Program-made: the position numbers and the translations under genes
Notes under the pieces: generated by a model
The model's input: only the letters and a program-made list of their open reading frames with translations
What the model was told of the DNA's origin: nothing
Databases searched by the model: none
NCBI GenBank assembly: GCA_913042885.1
Contig: CAJWLW010000284.1
Coordinates: forward strand, 1-6,453
DNA: 6,453 bases
Reading direction: 5' to 3'
Source of the DNA: an uncultured Lentisphaeria bacterium
Lineage (GTDB): Bacteria > Verrucomicrobiota > Lentisphaeria > JABSQK01 > CAJWLW01
Shown here: positions 1 to 5,907 of the stretch, piece by piece
How positions within the stretch are numbered: the first letter of the stretch is position 1
Layout: every line of letters starts with the position of its first letter

Positions 1-179
1 CCTTCGAAGATTTCAACCGTTACCAGATCAAGCATGCAACCAACTGGGACATTCCCCTGTCTCAGGAAAACTGGAAGCTTCAGCTCGGCATCAGCAACGA
101 TTACAACAGCATGCCGGTGCCCAGCATCAAGCGCCTGGACATCGCCTATTTTGCCAAGCTGGTGATGGCTTGGCAATAA
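1..179 (+). CDS. DUF481-like outer-membrane protein, C-terminal fragment
   Basis: The reading frame is open from the left edge (first full codon at position 3) to TAA at 177-179 and gives 58 residues; the start lies outside the window. The fragment has a run of alternating polar and hydrophobic residues (KLQLGISNDYN, then LDIAYFAKLVMAW). It ends in an aromatic residue followed by Gln, as expected for the last strands of an outer-membrane beta-barrel. The pattern of a 'GISNDYNS.P.P..KRLD..YF..LV..W' tail matches what I know of DUF481 (YdiY-like, 'salt-induced outer membrane protein') proteins. These are predicted outer-membrane barrels of uncertain function. No terminator with a T-tract follows. 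The assignment rests on a short C-terminal stretch, so another barrel family is possible. Confidence 0.6.
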   Translation, partial: FEDFNRYQIKHATNWDIPLSQENWKLQLGISNDYNSMPVPSIKRLDIAYFAKLVMAWQ

Positions 180-229
180 CCTGACAGCCCATGCGATACA
201 TCTGCCGCAACTCGCCAGGCAACTGATCG

Positions 230-260
230 AGCCGGCAAATAGTAAGCGTACGTGCCGGCT
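230..260. repeat. 8-bp inverted repeat (stem-loop)
   Basis: AGCCGGCA at 230-237 is exactly complementary to TGCCGGCT at 253-260, with a 15-nt loop. It lies between two genes that end towards each other (stops at 179 on plus and 427 on minus). Neither side has a T-tract, so it is not a standard intrinsic terminator. It could still stabilise a 3' end or act in factor-dependent termination. The role is inferred from position only. Confidence 0.35.
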
Positions 261-440
261 GCGCATGATCTTCGCGCTACTGCAGATTTTCGGGCCGTCG
301 TTTTCGGCGAGGCACCTCACGATTTCACCGTCACAGGGACGCTGGTACCGATAATTGCTCTGGCCGGGCTATCCTGGCTGATGCTGGTCCTACCCCGGCT
401 GTTTTTGTTCTCGCAACAGTCGGCCACTACCGGATACTGA
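252..440 (+). CDS. Possible small membrane protein, doubtful
   Basis: A GTG-started frame of 62 codons ends in TGA at 438-440 and overlaps the 3' end of the convergent permease gene by 14 nt. About residues 28-52 (TGTLVPIIALAGLSWLMLVL and following) form one strongly hydrophobic segment that could span a membrane, and the rest is unremarkable. No Shine-Dalgarno sequence precedes the GTG, two in-frame stops lie directly upstream (240-245), and I recognise no family. It may be a chance open frame or the remnant of a longer gene. It is listed because it is the only coding candidate in the 180-426 gap. Confidence 0.18.
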   Translation: MPAAHDLRATADFRAVVFGEAPHDFTVTGTLVPIIALAGLSWLMLVLPRLFLFSQQSATTGY

Positions 441-1290
441 CATCACGGGACCGCTTGCGGACAAATTGTCGACCGGCGACCGCCAAACTATAAACCACCG
501 TTGCCGTCAGAATGATCGTGGCGCCGGCGGGGAATTCCGGTTCATAGCTGATCACCAGCCCAATGACCGTACACAAGATGCTGAGTGCCACCGCGGCAAT
601 CATCATGCTGACCAACCGGCGGGTGAACTGACCGGCAGCAGCAGCCGGCAGCGCCAGCATGGCGATGACCATGATGATGCCGACAACCTGCGTCAGCAGC
701 ACGACCGTTACCGCCGTCAGGCACAGCAGCAGCATGTCGTAGGCCCGCACATTGATACCGCGCAGCCAGGCGAATTCCTCATCGAAACACAGCGCCAGAA
801 ACCGGTTGTAGCAAAGTACACAGATCAGCAGGATAACGACGTCCAGGGCGGCGACCAGATAGAGATCATGCAGTGATACCATGAGGATGTTGCCGAACAG
901 GTAGCTCATCAGGTCCTCATTGTACCCTGGCGTGCGGCTGATGAATACCAGGCCGATTGCCATGCCGACAGACCACACAGCGCTGAGCACGGTGTCAACG
1001 CGCTCTTCGGCGTAGGCGGTCACCAATCCGATGACAACAGCCGCCAGCAGCGCCGCAATTGTGGCACCCAACAGCGGGGACATCCAGCCGATGCCCACGA
1101 CCTTCTGCAGGTACCGGGCCGCCCCCATGCCGCCCAGTGTACAGTGAGCAATGGCGCCGGCAATGTAGGTGATGTGCCGTATCGAGACAAGCGTACCGAC
1201 CACCCCGCACGCGACCGATGCCAGAACACCCGTCGCCAAAGCGTACAACAGCAGGTTGCTCGATTGCAGATCTTGCCAGAAAAGAGACAT
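427..1290 (-). CDS. znuB: Zinc/manganese-type ABC transporter permease (ZnuB/TroC family)
   Basis: This is the integral inner-membrane subunit through which metal delivered by the binding protein is moved, powered by the neighbouring ATPase. Starting at ATG 1290 it has 287 residues, a usual length. Hydrophobic segments lie near residues 13-36, 71-95, 102-118, 138-160, 184-220, 230-249 and 256-273, which fits an eight- or nine-helix ABC-3 permease. Family landmarks are 'IAGAIAHCTLGG' (44-54, the IGDAxSHxxLxG position), 'MAIGLVF' (110-116), 'SYLFGNIL' (129-136), 'FDEEFAWLRGI' (169-179) and 'VGIIMVIAMLALPAAAA' (203-219). It is the last gene of the operon. The start is uncertain: an in-frame TTG at 1317 (296 residues), preceded by a G-rich stretch, is possible, and ATG 1290 has no clear ribosome binding site. 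Stop is TAG at 427-429. Zinc versus manganese specificity cannot be read from the permease, and the symbol assumes zinc. Confidence 0.9.
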   Translation of the reverse strand: MSLFWQDLQSSNLLLYALATGVLASVACGVVGTLVSIRHITYIAGAIAHCTLGGMGAARYLQKVVGIGWMSPLLGATIAALLAAVVIGLVTAYAEERVDTVLSAVWSVGMAIGLVFISRTPGYNEDLMSYLFGNILMVSLHDLYLVAALDVVILLICVLCYNRFLALCFDEEFAWLRGINVRAYDMLLLCLTAVTVVLLTQVVGIIMVIAMLALPAAAAGQFTRRLVSMMIAAVALSILCTVIGLVISYEPEFPAGATIILTATVVYSLAVAGRQFVRKRSRDVSIR

Positions 1291-1344
1291 GTCGAAATTC
1301 CAGGATTGAAGCGACAAAGTCGCCCCGCATTTAGAGCGAATCGG

Positions 1345-1358
1345 TTGCTGGCTAGCAA
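1345..1358 (-). repeat. Small hairpin ahead of the permease gene
   Basis: TTGCT (1345-1349) and AGCAA (1354-1358) pair across a 4-nt loop. The element sits in the untranslated gap between the ATPase stop and the permease start, 28-55 nt upstream of the two candidate permease starts. With the larger hairpin at 1377-1403 it makes most of this gap structured. Alone it is short enough to occur by chance. Confidence 0.3.
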
Positions 1359-1376
1359 TTCAGGCAGCACGGAAGT

Positions 1377-1403
1377 GATACCTCGGCCCATAGCCGAGAT
1401 ATC
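1377..1403 (-). promoter_or_regulatory. Intercistronic 11-bp RNA hairpin in the metal operon
   Basis: On the minus strand the RNA reads GAUAUCUCGGC, a 5-nt loop (UAUGG), then GCCGAGGUAUC. Ten Watson-Crick pairs and one G-U pair (positions 1381/1399) form an unbroken 11-bp stem. The wobble is G-U only in the minus-strand RNA and would be C-A on the plus strand, so the structure is best as operon mRNA. It begins 14 nt after the ATPase stop codon. No U-tract follows, so it is not a classical terminator. Hairpins placed this way in transporter operons can shield the upstream message from 3' exonucleases or lower expression of the downstream membrane subunit. That role is inferred here. Confidence 0.6.
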
Positions 1404-1417
1404 CAGAAACAGATTTG

Positions 1418-2143
1418 TCAATGGTCGTGATGCACCATATGCATATGCTCGTGACCATACAGTTCGGTGATGATGTCACCGGTCAGTTCGGAACTCTGGT
1501 GGCTTGCCACCGTGCGGTTGACGCAGATCACCCGCGACAGAATATGCGGGACCACGCCGATATCGTGTGACACAAGTACCACAGCCATGCGCTCGTTGAA
1601 CTGCTGCAGCAGTTGATACAGTTGGTTCTCTGACGGCGTGTCGATGTTGGCCGTCGGTTCGTCCATCAGCAACAGTTCCGGGCTCGCAGTAATGGCACGG
1701 GCAATCAGTACCCGCTGCCGCTGGCCACCTGAAAGCTCGCCGAACGACCGGTGCTTGTGGCCGCTGAGACCAACGTCGTGCAACGCCGCCGCCGCGGCCT
1801 CACGGTCGGCACCGGAATAGCGCGGTGCATGGCCCCGGCCGAGCCGGCCCATCAGCACCACGTCCATCACATCAGCCGGAAATTTCGAGTCATAGCGAGC
1901 ATGTTGGGGGACGTAGGCGATCCGATGCCGGACCTTGCGCGGCATGGCGCCGAATACCCGCACCTTGCCTGCATTCGGCCGAATGAGGCCCAGGATAAGA
2001 CGCAGCACCGTGGTTTTGCCTCCGCCGTTGGGACCGACCAGAGCGACCATGTCGCGGCTGTTGATTTCAAATGATGCGTTCTTCAGCACCGGCACCAGAT
2101 CATAGGCGAACGTTACGTCAGTGAAACAAACGACGGAATCCAT
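1418..2143 (-). CDS. znuC: Zinc/manganese-type ABC transporter ATP-binding protein with His-rich C-terminus (ZnuC family)
   Basis: This cytoplasmic ATPase drives the metal importer. Starting at ATG 2143 it has 241 residues. All nucleotide-binding motifs are intact: Walker A GPNGGGKTT (37-45, Lys43), Q-loop Gln80 (VPQHA), signature LSGGQ (137-141), Walker B LLLMDE (157-162, catalytic Glu162), D-loop around 'NID' (166-168) and switch His193 (VSHD). ATG 2143 is preferred because GGAGG (plus 2151-2155) lies 7 nt upstream. The GTG at 2149 is only one base from that site. The binding-protein gene ends 17 nt upstream, so the two are co-transcribed. The last 11 residues (HEHMHMVHHDH) contain six histidines, a likely metal-binding tail of a kind seen in some zinc-transport ATPases. 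It could bind cytoplasmic metal and feed back on transport, which is inference. Specificity for zinc over manganese is not proven. Confidence 0.93.
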   Translation of the reverse strand: MDSVVCFTDVTFAYDLVPVLKNASFEINSRDMVALVGPNGGGKTTVLRLILGLIRPNAGKVRVFGAMPRKVRHRIAYVPQHARYDSKFPADVMDVVLMGRLGRGHAPRYSGADREAAAAALHDVGLSGHKHRSFGELSGGQRQRVLIARAITASPELLLMDEPTANIDTPSENQLYQLLQQFNERMAVVLVSHDIGVVPHILSRVICVNRTVASHQSSELTGDIITELYGHEHMHMVHHDH

Positions 2144-2150
2144 GTGCACG

Positions 2151-2155
2151 CCTCC
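2151..2155 (-). promoter_or_regulatory. Ribosome binding site deciding the ATPase start
   Basis: The minus strand reads GGAGG here, within the 17-nt gap between the binding-protein stop and the ATPase ATG. Seven bases separate it from ATG 2143 but only one from the upstream GTG 2149, which settles the start codon. Confidence 0.7.
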
Positions 2156-2160
2156 GAAGG

Positions 2161-3069
2161 TTACTGCAGTGCAGCTGCGATTTTCTCGGCGACAGCGTCG
2201 AGATCGGCAATGTAATCGGCCACTAGCGGATCGAGCGGCACCACCGCACCCTCGATCGCCTTGGCGATGGTCGTTGCGGCCTGCTGTGAAAACTGCGGCT
2301 GCACAAAAACTGCTCTGACACTTTCCCGCCGTGCTTGCTCGATCAGCTTGGTCAAGTGCTTGGCAGACGGTTGGTTACCGCCGTATTCGACTGCAACCTG
2401 CTGCAGTCCGTAGGCGTCAGTAAAGTAGCCGTAAGCCGGATGAAAGACGTAAATCTTGCGGTCGCGCACTGGTGCCAGAAGGGTCGTGAGCCGGTCGTGC
2501 AGCTCGTTCAGACGTTCGGCAAAGCGGTCGAAATTGGCTTTGTATACGGTCGCGCCGTTGGGGTCGAGACGGATAAGCTCGTCACGGATGCCGGCACTGA
2601 TCCTCTTGGCATTCATCGGGTCGAGCCAGACATGCGGATCGTCGCCGACATGGTCATGGCCGTACCCTTCCGATTCGCTCAGGCGTCGCATCTCAATGCC
2701 CTGGCGGCAGTCAACGATGCTGAGGTCTGGAAAGCGCTCCGAAAGTCTTGGCAACATCGTGTGCTCGAAGGGCATGCCAATGTGAAAGAAGGCAGCAGCG
2801 GCACCGATCGAGTTCATCTGCCGTAGCGTTGGCGCGTAGGTTTCGGGGCTGCGCCCGGCCTGGACCAAGGCTTCGACAGTGAAGCGATCGCCGGCTATTT
2901 CACTGACGAATGACTGTTGCGGCAGGATACTGACGATGATGTGGCGCCCGGGCGTGGGGGAAACCGGTTTAGCGCAGCCGCAGGCGAGAGCGAATCCTAT
3001 GATGCCCCACGTCGCGCCCACCGACCACCTTCTCTTCAATTGATGTTCAGTATTCGTTTTCATTAACAT
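2161..3069 (-). CDS. znuA: Zinc/manganese-type ABC transporter substrate-binding lipoprotein (ZnuA family)
   Basis: This periplasmic binding protein captures metal and hands it to the permease. From ATG 3069 it has 302 residues. The start is chosen because GGGGGA (plus 3076-3081) sits about 7 nt upstream; the frame stays open to 3165, but that extension is unlike a signal peptide. The N-terminus has a basic patch (KRR, 12-14), a hydrophobic core (about 16-29) and a cysteine pair 'ALACGC' (Cys30 and Cys32), so it is probably a lipoprotein. Which cysteine is acylated is unclear. Cluster A-I metal-SBP features are 'HIIVSILPQQSFVSEIAGDRFTV' (43-65), 'IGMPFEHTMLPRL' (97-109), 'DPHVWLDP' (144-151, His146), 'FHPAYGYFTDAYGL' (209-222, His210) and 'VPLDPL' (277-282, Asp280). 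The last three supply expected ligands, and the first ligand is His96 or His103. The histidine-rich loop before DPHVWLDP is very short (GHDH, 137-140). It is the first gene of the operon, with about 370 bp of shared upstream region. No Zur- or MntR-like operator is recognisable. Confidence 0.92.
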   Translation of the reverse strand: MLMKTNTEHQLKRRWSVGATWGIIGFALACGCAKPVSPTPGRHIIVSILPQQSFVSEIAGDRFTVEALVQAGRSPETYAPTLRQMNSIGAAAAFFHIGMPFEHTMLPRLSERFPDLSIVDCRQGIEMRRLSESEGYGHDHVGDDPHVWLDPMNAKRISAGIRDELIRLDPNGATVYKANFDRFAERLNELHDRLTTLLAPVRDRKIYVFHPAYGYFTDAYGLQQVAVEYGGNQPSAKHLTKLIEQARRESVRAVFVQPQFSQQAATTIAKAIEGAVVPLDPLVADYIADLDAVAEKIAAALQ

Positions 3070-3436
3070 GGCTTTTCCCCCACTAAACTCCAGAATATTG
3101 GGCCTTATTGGTAATCTATTCTCAAAAGTGTGCCGGCGCAAGGCGTCTGACATACATGCGTACAAAACAATTTCATGCGACCCGATGGATAATTCAGGCT
3201 TCGCGAATTCAGCTCATCGCGTTTGTAATTCCAGCAGCCCGCAGCCATAGTAAACGCTATATTTATCTACCGGGGTACCGTTGGTCTTAAATGCCGAGTA
3301 TCGCTTCCCAGGCTAACTGGTTCTGACAGCGGTGAAATCCCTCTGGCTGTGTTGGTTTTTAATGGCCGCACCCAGCCGGGACGATTATCCAGTTAACAAC
3401 GGACAGTACGTCCGCTTCCCAAAACAGGATGCGTCA
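3070..3436. other. Divergent intergenic region between metal operon and FHA gene
   Basis: This 367-bp stretch must hold the promoters of both the minus-strand metal operon and the plus-strand FHA gene. It is visibly richer in A+T than the flanking genes up to about 3300. A weak plus-strand promoter-like pair is TTGTAA (3223-3228) and CATAGT (3246-3251) with a 17-nt spacer, each matching four of six consensus bases. I find no convincing sigma70 promoter for the minus strand. AATTCAG occurs at 3191-3197 and 3206-3212, with a looser AATTCCAG at 3227-3234. No palindrome resembling known Zur, Fur or MntR boxes was found. The FHA frame stays open back to a GTG at 3332, so the last part could be coding. 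That start has no ribosome binding site. Confidence 0.5.
3426..3429 (+). promoter_or_regulatory. Ribosome binding site deciding the FHA gene start
   Basis: AGGA lies 7 nt before ATG 3437. The alternative in-frame starts (GTG 3332 and ATG 3362) have no purine-rich site in front of them, so this favours ATG 3437. Confidence 0.5.
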
Positions 3437-4723
3437 ATGGAGAATGGCACGCAATTACCGAAGCCGCCAGACATCCGCGCCAAAGAGCCGGAAAACGCTG
3501 CAACAGCACTCGACGCCGAAGCTGCCGAAGTCACTGATTCCGATTCCGGCATCATGCCGATCGACGAAGACACCATGCTCGAGGCGCACGGTAGCCTGGG
3601 CGAGAAAACTACTGTCGATGCAGGTCTGGAGGACACCGAGCCGGACAAGATCGACAAACTCCCCACGACGCCTGCCCTGACCGCGGAAGCAAGGCCCCTG
3701 AAGCCACGGCCGAAGAATTTCGAACCGTGTGTCTATAATGTTACCACTTCCGGTTTTCGTCGTATCCCGATCAACGTGGATCAGCCTGTCACCACGATCG
3801 GCAATGACCGTGAAAACGTAGATATCCACATCGCCGAACCTAACATCAGCCAGACGCAGGTTGTCCTCGTCCTGATCGGCGATCAATGGCTGATCATGGA
3901 CTGTGGCTCCAACGACAATCTCAGGGTCAACGGTGTCGCAACACGGCAGTTCGTCGCCGAACAGAACGCCCGCTGTATACTGACTATCGGCCAGTCACTG
4001 CTTATTTTCTGCGGCAATGAAGCAGAGAAGTCACCGCATCCCGAAACGGCGATGCTCAATGACCCGTTCACGCCCGATCTCGTGCGCGAGAATCTGGCGG
4101 TCGGCGAACTGACCCTGAAAAAAGAGCAGGATCAGGTCGTGTCGAAGGGCGCGCCGATCATCCTTGGCAACCACGAGGCGTGTGACTATTTTCTGCAGGG
4201 CGACAGCGTGCAGCCCTTCCACGCACTCATTTACTGGGATCGCGACGGCATCTATCTCGACCCGCTGAACAACAAGGGTGTCTTTCTCAACAGCAAGCCG
4301 ATCAACCGTTCCTCCCCGGTGGAGAATGGTGTCACGATCACTATTGCCAACGTTAAAATAGGTGTCCGAATCACCCCGGATCACAAGGACCGCTGTGCCC
4401 AGCTTTATCCGGTTGAAAGTCTGGCATTCGATTATTTCGGCTTTACCGCCGTCGGTGACACACCATCGGAATCGTTCACTGTGTCGATGGTTGGCCAAGG
4501 GGTCACGTTGGGGCGGAGGAATACCTGTGACATCATTCTCGCCGACAGCTTTTCATCACGAGAACATGCGCAGCTCATTCCCAGCGGCAAGAGCCTGACG
4601 CTCTTCGATACATACAGTTCGAACGGTGTTTTCGTGAACGGCGAGCGCGTCAAGAAATCACGTGTGCATGTCGGCGATATCATTGAGATCGGACATAGCC
4701 ATTTCCTGGTCCATTATGTCTGA
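3437..4723 (+). CDS. Triple FHA-domain protein with acidic N-terminal tail
   Basis: FHA domains bind phosphothreonine peptides in kinase signalling, secretion and cell-division complexes. From ATG 3437 the protein has 428 residues, with no convincing signal peptide or membrane segment, so it is probably cytoplasmic. Residues 1-96 are rich in acidic residues, Ala and Pro and are likely disordered. They contain 'GEKTTVDAG' (55-63), reminiscent of the phosphorylated threonine motif ahead of the FHA domain in OdhI/GarA. Three FHA-like modules follow. FHA1 (about 112-193) has 'TIGNDRENVDI' but 'SQTQ' (138-141) in place of SxxH. FHA2 (about 235-311) has 'ILGNHEACDYFL', keeps His262 but lacks the Ser three before it, and has 'NNKGVFLNS' (278-286). 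FHA3 (about 347-428) is canonical: LGRR (358-361), SREH (374-377) and SSNGVFVNG (394-402). The phosphopeptide-binding module is therefore most likely FHA3. No kinase or phosphatase gene is adjacent. A longer form from GTG 3332 (463 residues) cannot be excluded. Pathway unknown. Confidence 0.9.
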   Translation: MENGTQLPKPPDIRAKEPENAATALDAEAAEVTDSDSGIMPIDEDTMLEAHGSLGEKTTVDAGLEDTEPDKIDKLPTTPALTAEARPLKPRPKNFEPCVYNVTTSGFRRIPINVDQPVTTIGNDRENVDIHIAEPNISQTQVVLVLIGDQWLIMDCGSNDNLRVNGVATRQFVAEQNARCILTIGQSLLIFCGNEAEKSPHPETAMLNDPFTPDLVRENLAVGELTLKKEQDQVVSKGAPIILGNHEACDYFLQGDSVQPFHALIYWDRDGIYLDPLNNKGVFLNSKPINRSSPVENGVTITIANVKIGVRITPDHKDRCAQLYPVESLAFDYFGFTAVGDTPSESFTVSMVGQGVTLGRRNTCDIILADSFSSREHAQLIPSGKSLTLFDTYSSNGVFVNGERVKKSRVHVGDIIEIGHSHFLVHYV

Positions 4724-4748
4724 CCCACGCACGCTGCCTGCACTAAAG

Positions 4749-4764
4749 TAGCTGTTCACAGCTA
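4749..4764. terminator. Weak hairpin between convergent genes, possible terminator
   Basis: TAGCTG (4749-4754) and CAGCTA (4759-4764) form a 6-bp stem with a TTCA loop in the 58-bp gap between the FHA gene and the convergent epimerase gene. The position suits a bidirectional terminator. The stem is short and neither flank has a real T-tract (TCATTAGTTCT on plus, CTTTAG on minus), so termination activity is uncertain. Confidence 0.35.
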
Positions 4765-4781
4765 TCATTAGTTCTGAAAGG

Positions 4782-5855
4782 CTACGCTGCACGCTGATTT
4801 TTCGTACCGTTCATCCCGCTTAGCAGCGACCCGGCCTCGGCGCGGCCTGTCAACCGTTGCTCCAACACCTCCCGCACTTCGTCCGGATTGTGTGTGGCGT
4901 AGTACCAGTCGATCGTGGTTTTCAAACCCTCGGTAAACTTGACCTGGGGCTCCCAACCGGTCAGTGATTTCACCAGGCTGTTGTCTGCTACACGATTCAG
5001 CGGCCCGGTCGGCATGTCCGGCTGCAGTTCGATCGGAAGATCTTTGCCAGTGTACTCGAGGACTTGATCGACTGCCTGGATGACCTGTGTCGGCTCCATC
5101 GTGCCGATGTTGACCGGAGTCGCGTCATCGATAGCTTCGGCAGCGCGGATCGTACCCTCGACGATATCGCTCACATGCGTCCAATTGCGGATCTGGCGGC
5201 CATCACCCCACACCAAGAATGGGCTCTGGTCGATGAACGATCGTGCGATCATCGCCATAATCGCATGATTCTCATGGTCGCGTGGGCCGTATGCTGTGAA
5301 ATGCCTGCAGATGGCAGATTTCATTCCATGTTCTTTGTGATACGCCTGTAGTGTCAACTCCGCCATCAGCTTGGACCAGCCGTAAATGTTATCGGCGCTA
5401 TAGGGTGGCGCCACCATCGACTCAACCAGCCGTACCTCGGCGTCCGGGTCCTGTTGGAGCTCGGTCGGGTAAACGCATCCGGTTGAGGCGAATACTACCT
5501 TTTCGACCCCATTCTCATGACACGCGCGAAACACCAGGGCGTCCAGTGCGAGATTTGTCGCGCACTCCGCCTGATGGAGCTCAATGAAACCGCGTCCACC
5601 ATATGCCGCCGCCAAATGAAATACGATATCGATGTCGTAAGTCATAGCCTGCGCCACGCCGTTTTCCAGTAAGTTCGCCTCGATGAATTCGATACCGCCG
5701 TTGATCAGCGCATCCGTAAGGTTTTCACCCCTGCCGCTGCTGAGGTCGTCCACGGCTCGGACATCCGCACCGCGCGCGACCAGAGCGTCAACCAGATGTG
5801 ACCCGATGAACGATGCACCCCCCGTGACAAGAACTGATTTTTCGTTCCATTCCAT
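4782..5855 (-). CDS. NAD-dependent nucleotide-sugar epimerase/dehydratase (extended SDR)
   Basis: Extended short-chain dehydrogenases of this type epimerise, dehydrate or reduce nucleotide-activated sugars in the cytoplasm for glycan synthesis. From ATG 5855 the protein has 357 residues. This start follows GGGAGGT (plus 5861-5867) with a 5-nt gap. The NAD-binding Rossmann motif is TGGASFIGSHL (11-21), where Ser15 replaces the usual central Gly, and Asp36-Asp37 after the second strand favour NAD(H). Other landmarks are 'FHLAAAYGG' (79-87), 'FASTGCVYP' (122-130), the catalytic YxxxK as Tyr158-GWS-Lys162, 'RHFTAYGPRDH' (184-194) and 'GDGRQIRNWTHVSDIVEG' (217-234). The C-terminal 'THNPDEVREVLEQRLTGR' (321-338) and a short polar tail extend past the usual fold. 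It follows a methyltransferase gene on the same strand, which suggests a polysaccharide or sugar-modification cluster. The substrate cannot be told from sequence; UDP-glucose/galactose epimerases and GDP-sugar epimerases are relatives. Confidence 0.9.
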   Translation of the reverse strand: MEWNEKSVLVTGGASFIGSHLVDALVARGADVRAVDDLSSGRGENLTDALINGGIEFIEANLLENGVAQAMTYDIDIVFHLAAAYGGRGFIELHQAECATNLALDALVFRACHENGVEKVVFASTGCVYPTELQQDPDAEVRLVESMVAPPYSADNIYGWSKLMAELTLQAYHKEHGMKSAICRHFTAYGPRDHENHAIMAMIARSFIDQSPFLVWGDGRQIRNWTHVSDIVEGTIRAAEAIDDATPVNIGTMEPTQVIQAVDQVLEYTGKDLPIELQPDMPTGPLNRVADNSLVKSLTGWEPQVKFTEGLKTTIDWYYATHNPDEVREVLEQRLTGRAEAGSLLSGMNGTKNQRAA

Positions 5856-5860
5856 GAGCA

Positions 5861-5867
5861 ACCTCCC
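5861..5867 (-). promoter_or_regulatory. Strong ribosome binding site of the epimerase gene
   Basis: The minus strand reads GGGAGGT five bases before ATG 5855. It fixes the start at MEWNEK rather than at further-upstream codons that keep the frame open to 6017. Confidence 0.75.
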
Positions 5868-5907
5868 TGTATTTTCTCGTTTCAAATGACCAATCATCCA
5901 CCACAAA

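Noticed and set aside
466..876. 136-codon plus-strand open frame opposite the permease gene
   Set aside because: It is rich in Gln, His, Arg and Asp, as expected when Leu/Val/Ala-rich membrane-protein codons are read on the other strand. It has no recognisable domain.
1020..1421. 133-codon minus-strand frame starting at the ATPase stop and overlapping the permease
   Set aside because: It looked at first like a coupled extra gene or a frameshifted permease N-terminus. Its product becomes Cys/Arg/Trp-rich with no membrane segments, and the permease is complete without it.
2335..2826. 163-codon plus-strand open frame inside the binding-protein gene
   Set aside because: It lies fully antisense to a gene with clear family motifs. 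No ribosome binding site or family resemblance is seen.
3070..3331. Zur, Fur or MntR operator upstream of the metal operon
   Set aside because: I looked for AT-rich palindromes of the known types and found only very short symmetric pieces (such as ATAG...CTAT near 3247-3260). None is convincing enough to call.
3332..3436. N-terminal extension of the FHA protein from GTG 3332, with a signal-peptide-like start
   Set aside because: The stretch MKSLWLCWFLMAA is hydrophobic, but neither GTG 3332 nor ATG 3362 has a ribosome binding site, while ATG 3437 has AGGA at good spacing. It is kept only as an alternative.
3455..3886. 143-codon minus-strand frame opposite the FHA gene
   Set aside because: It is antisense to a well-supported coding region. 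Its composition reflects the complement of acidic codons and it shows no domain.
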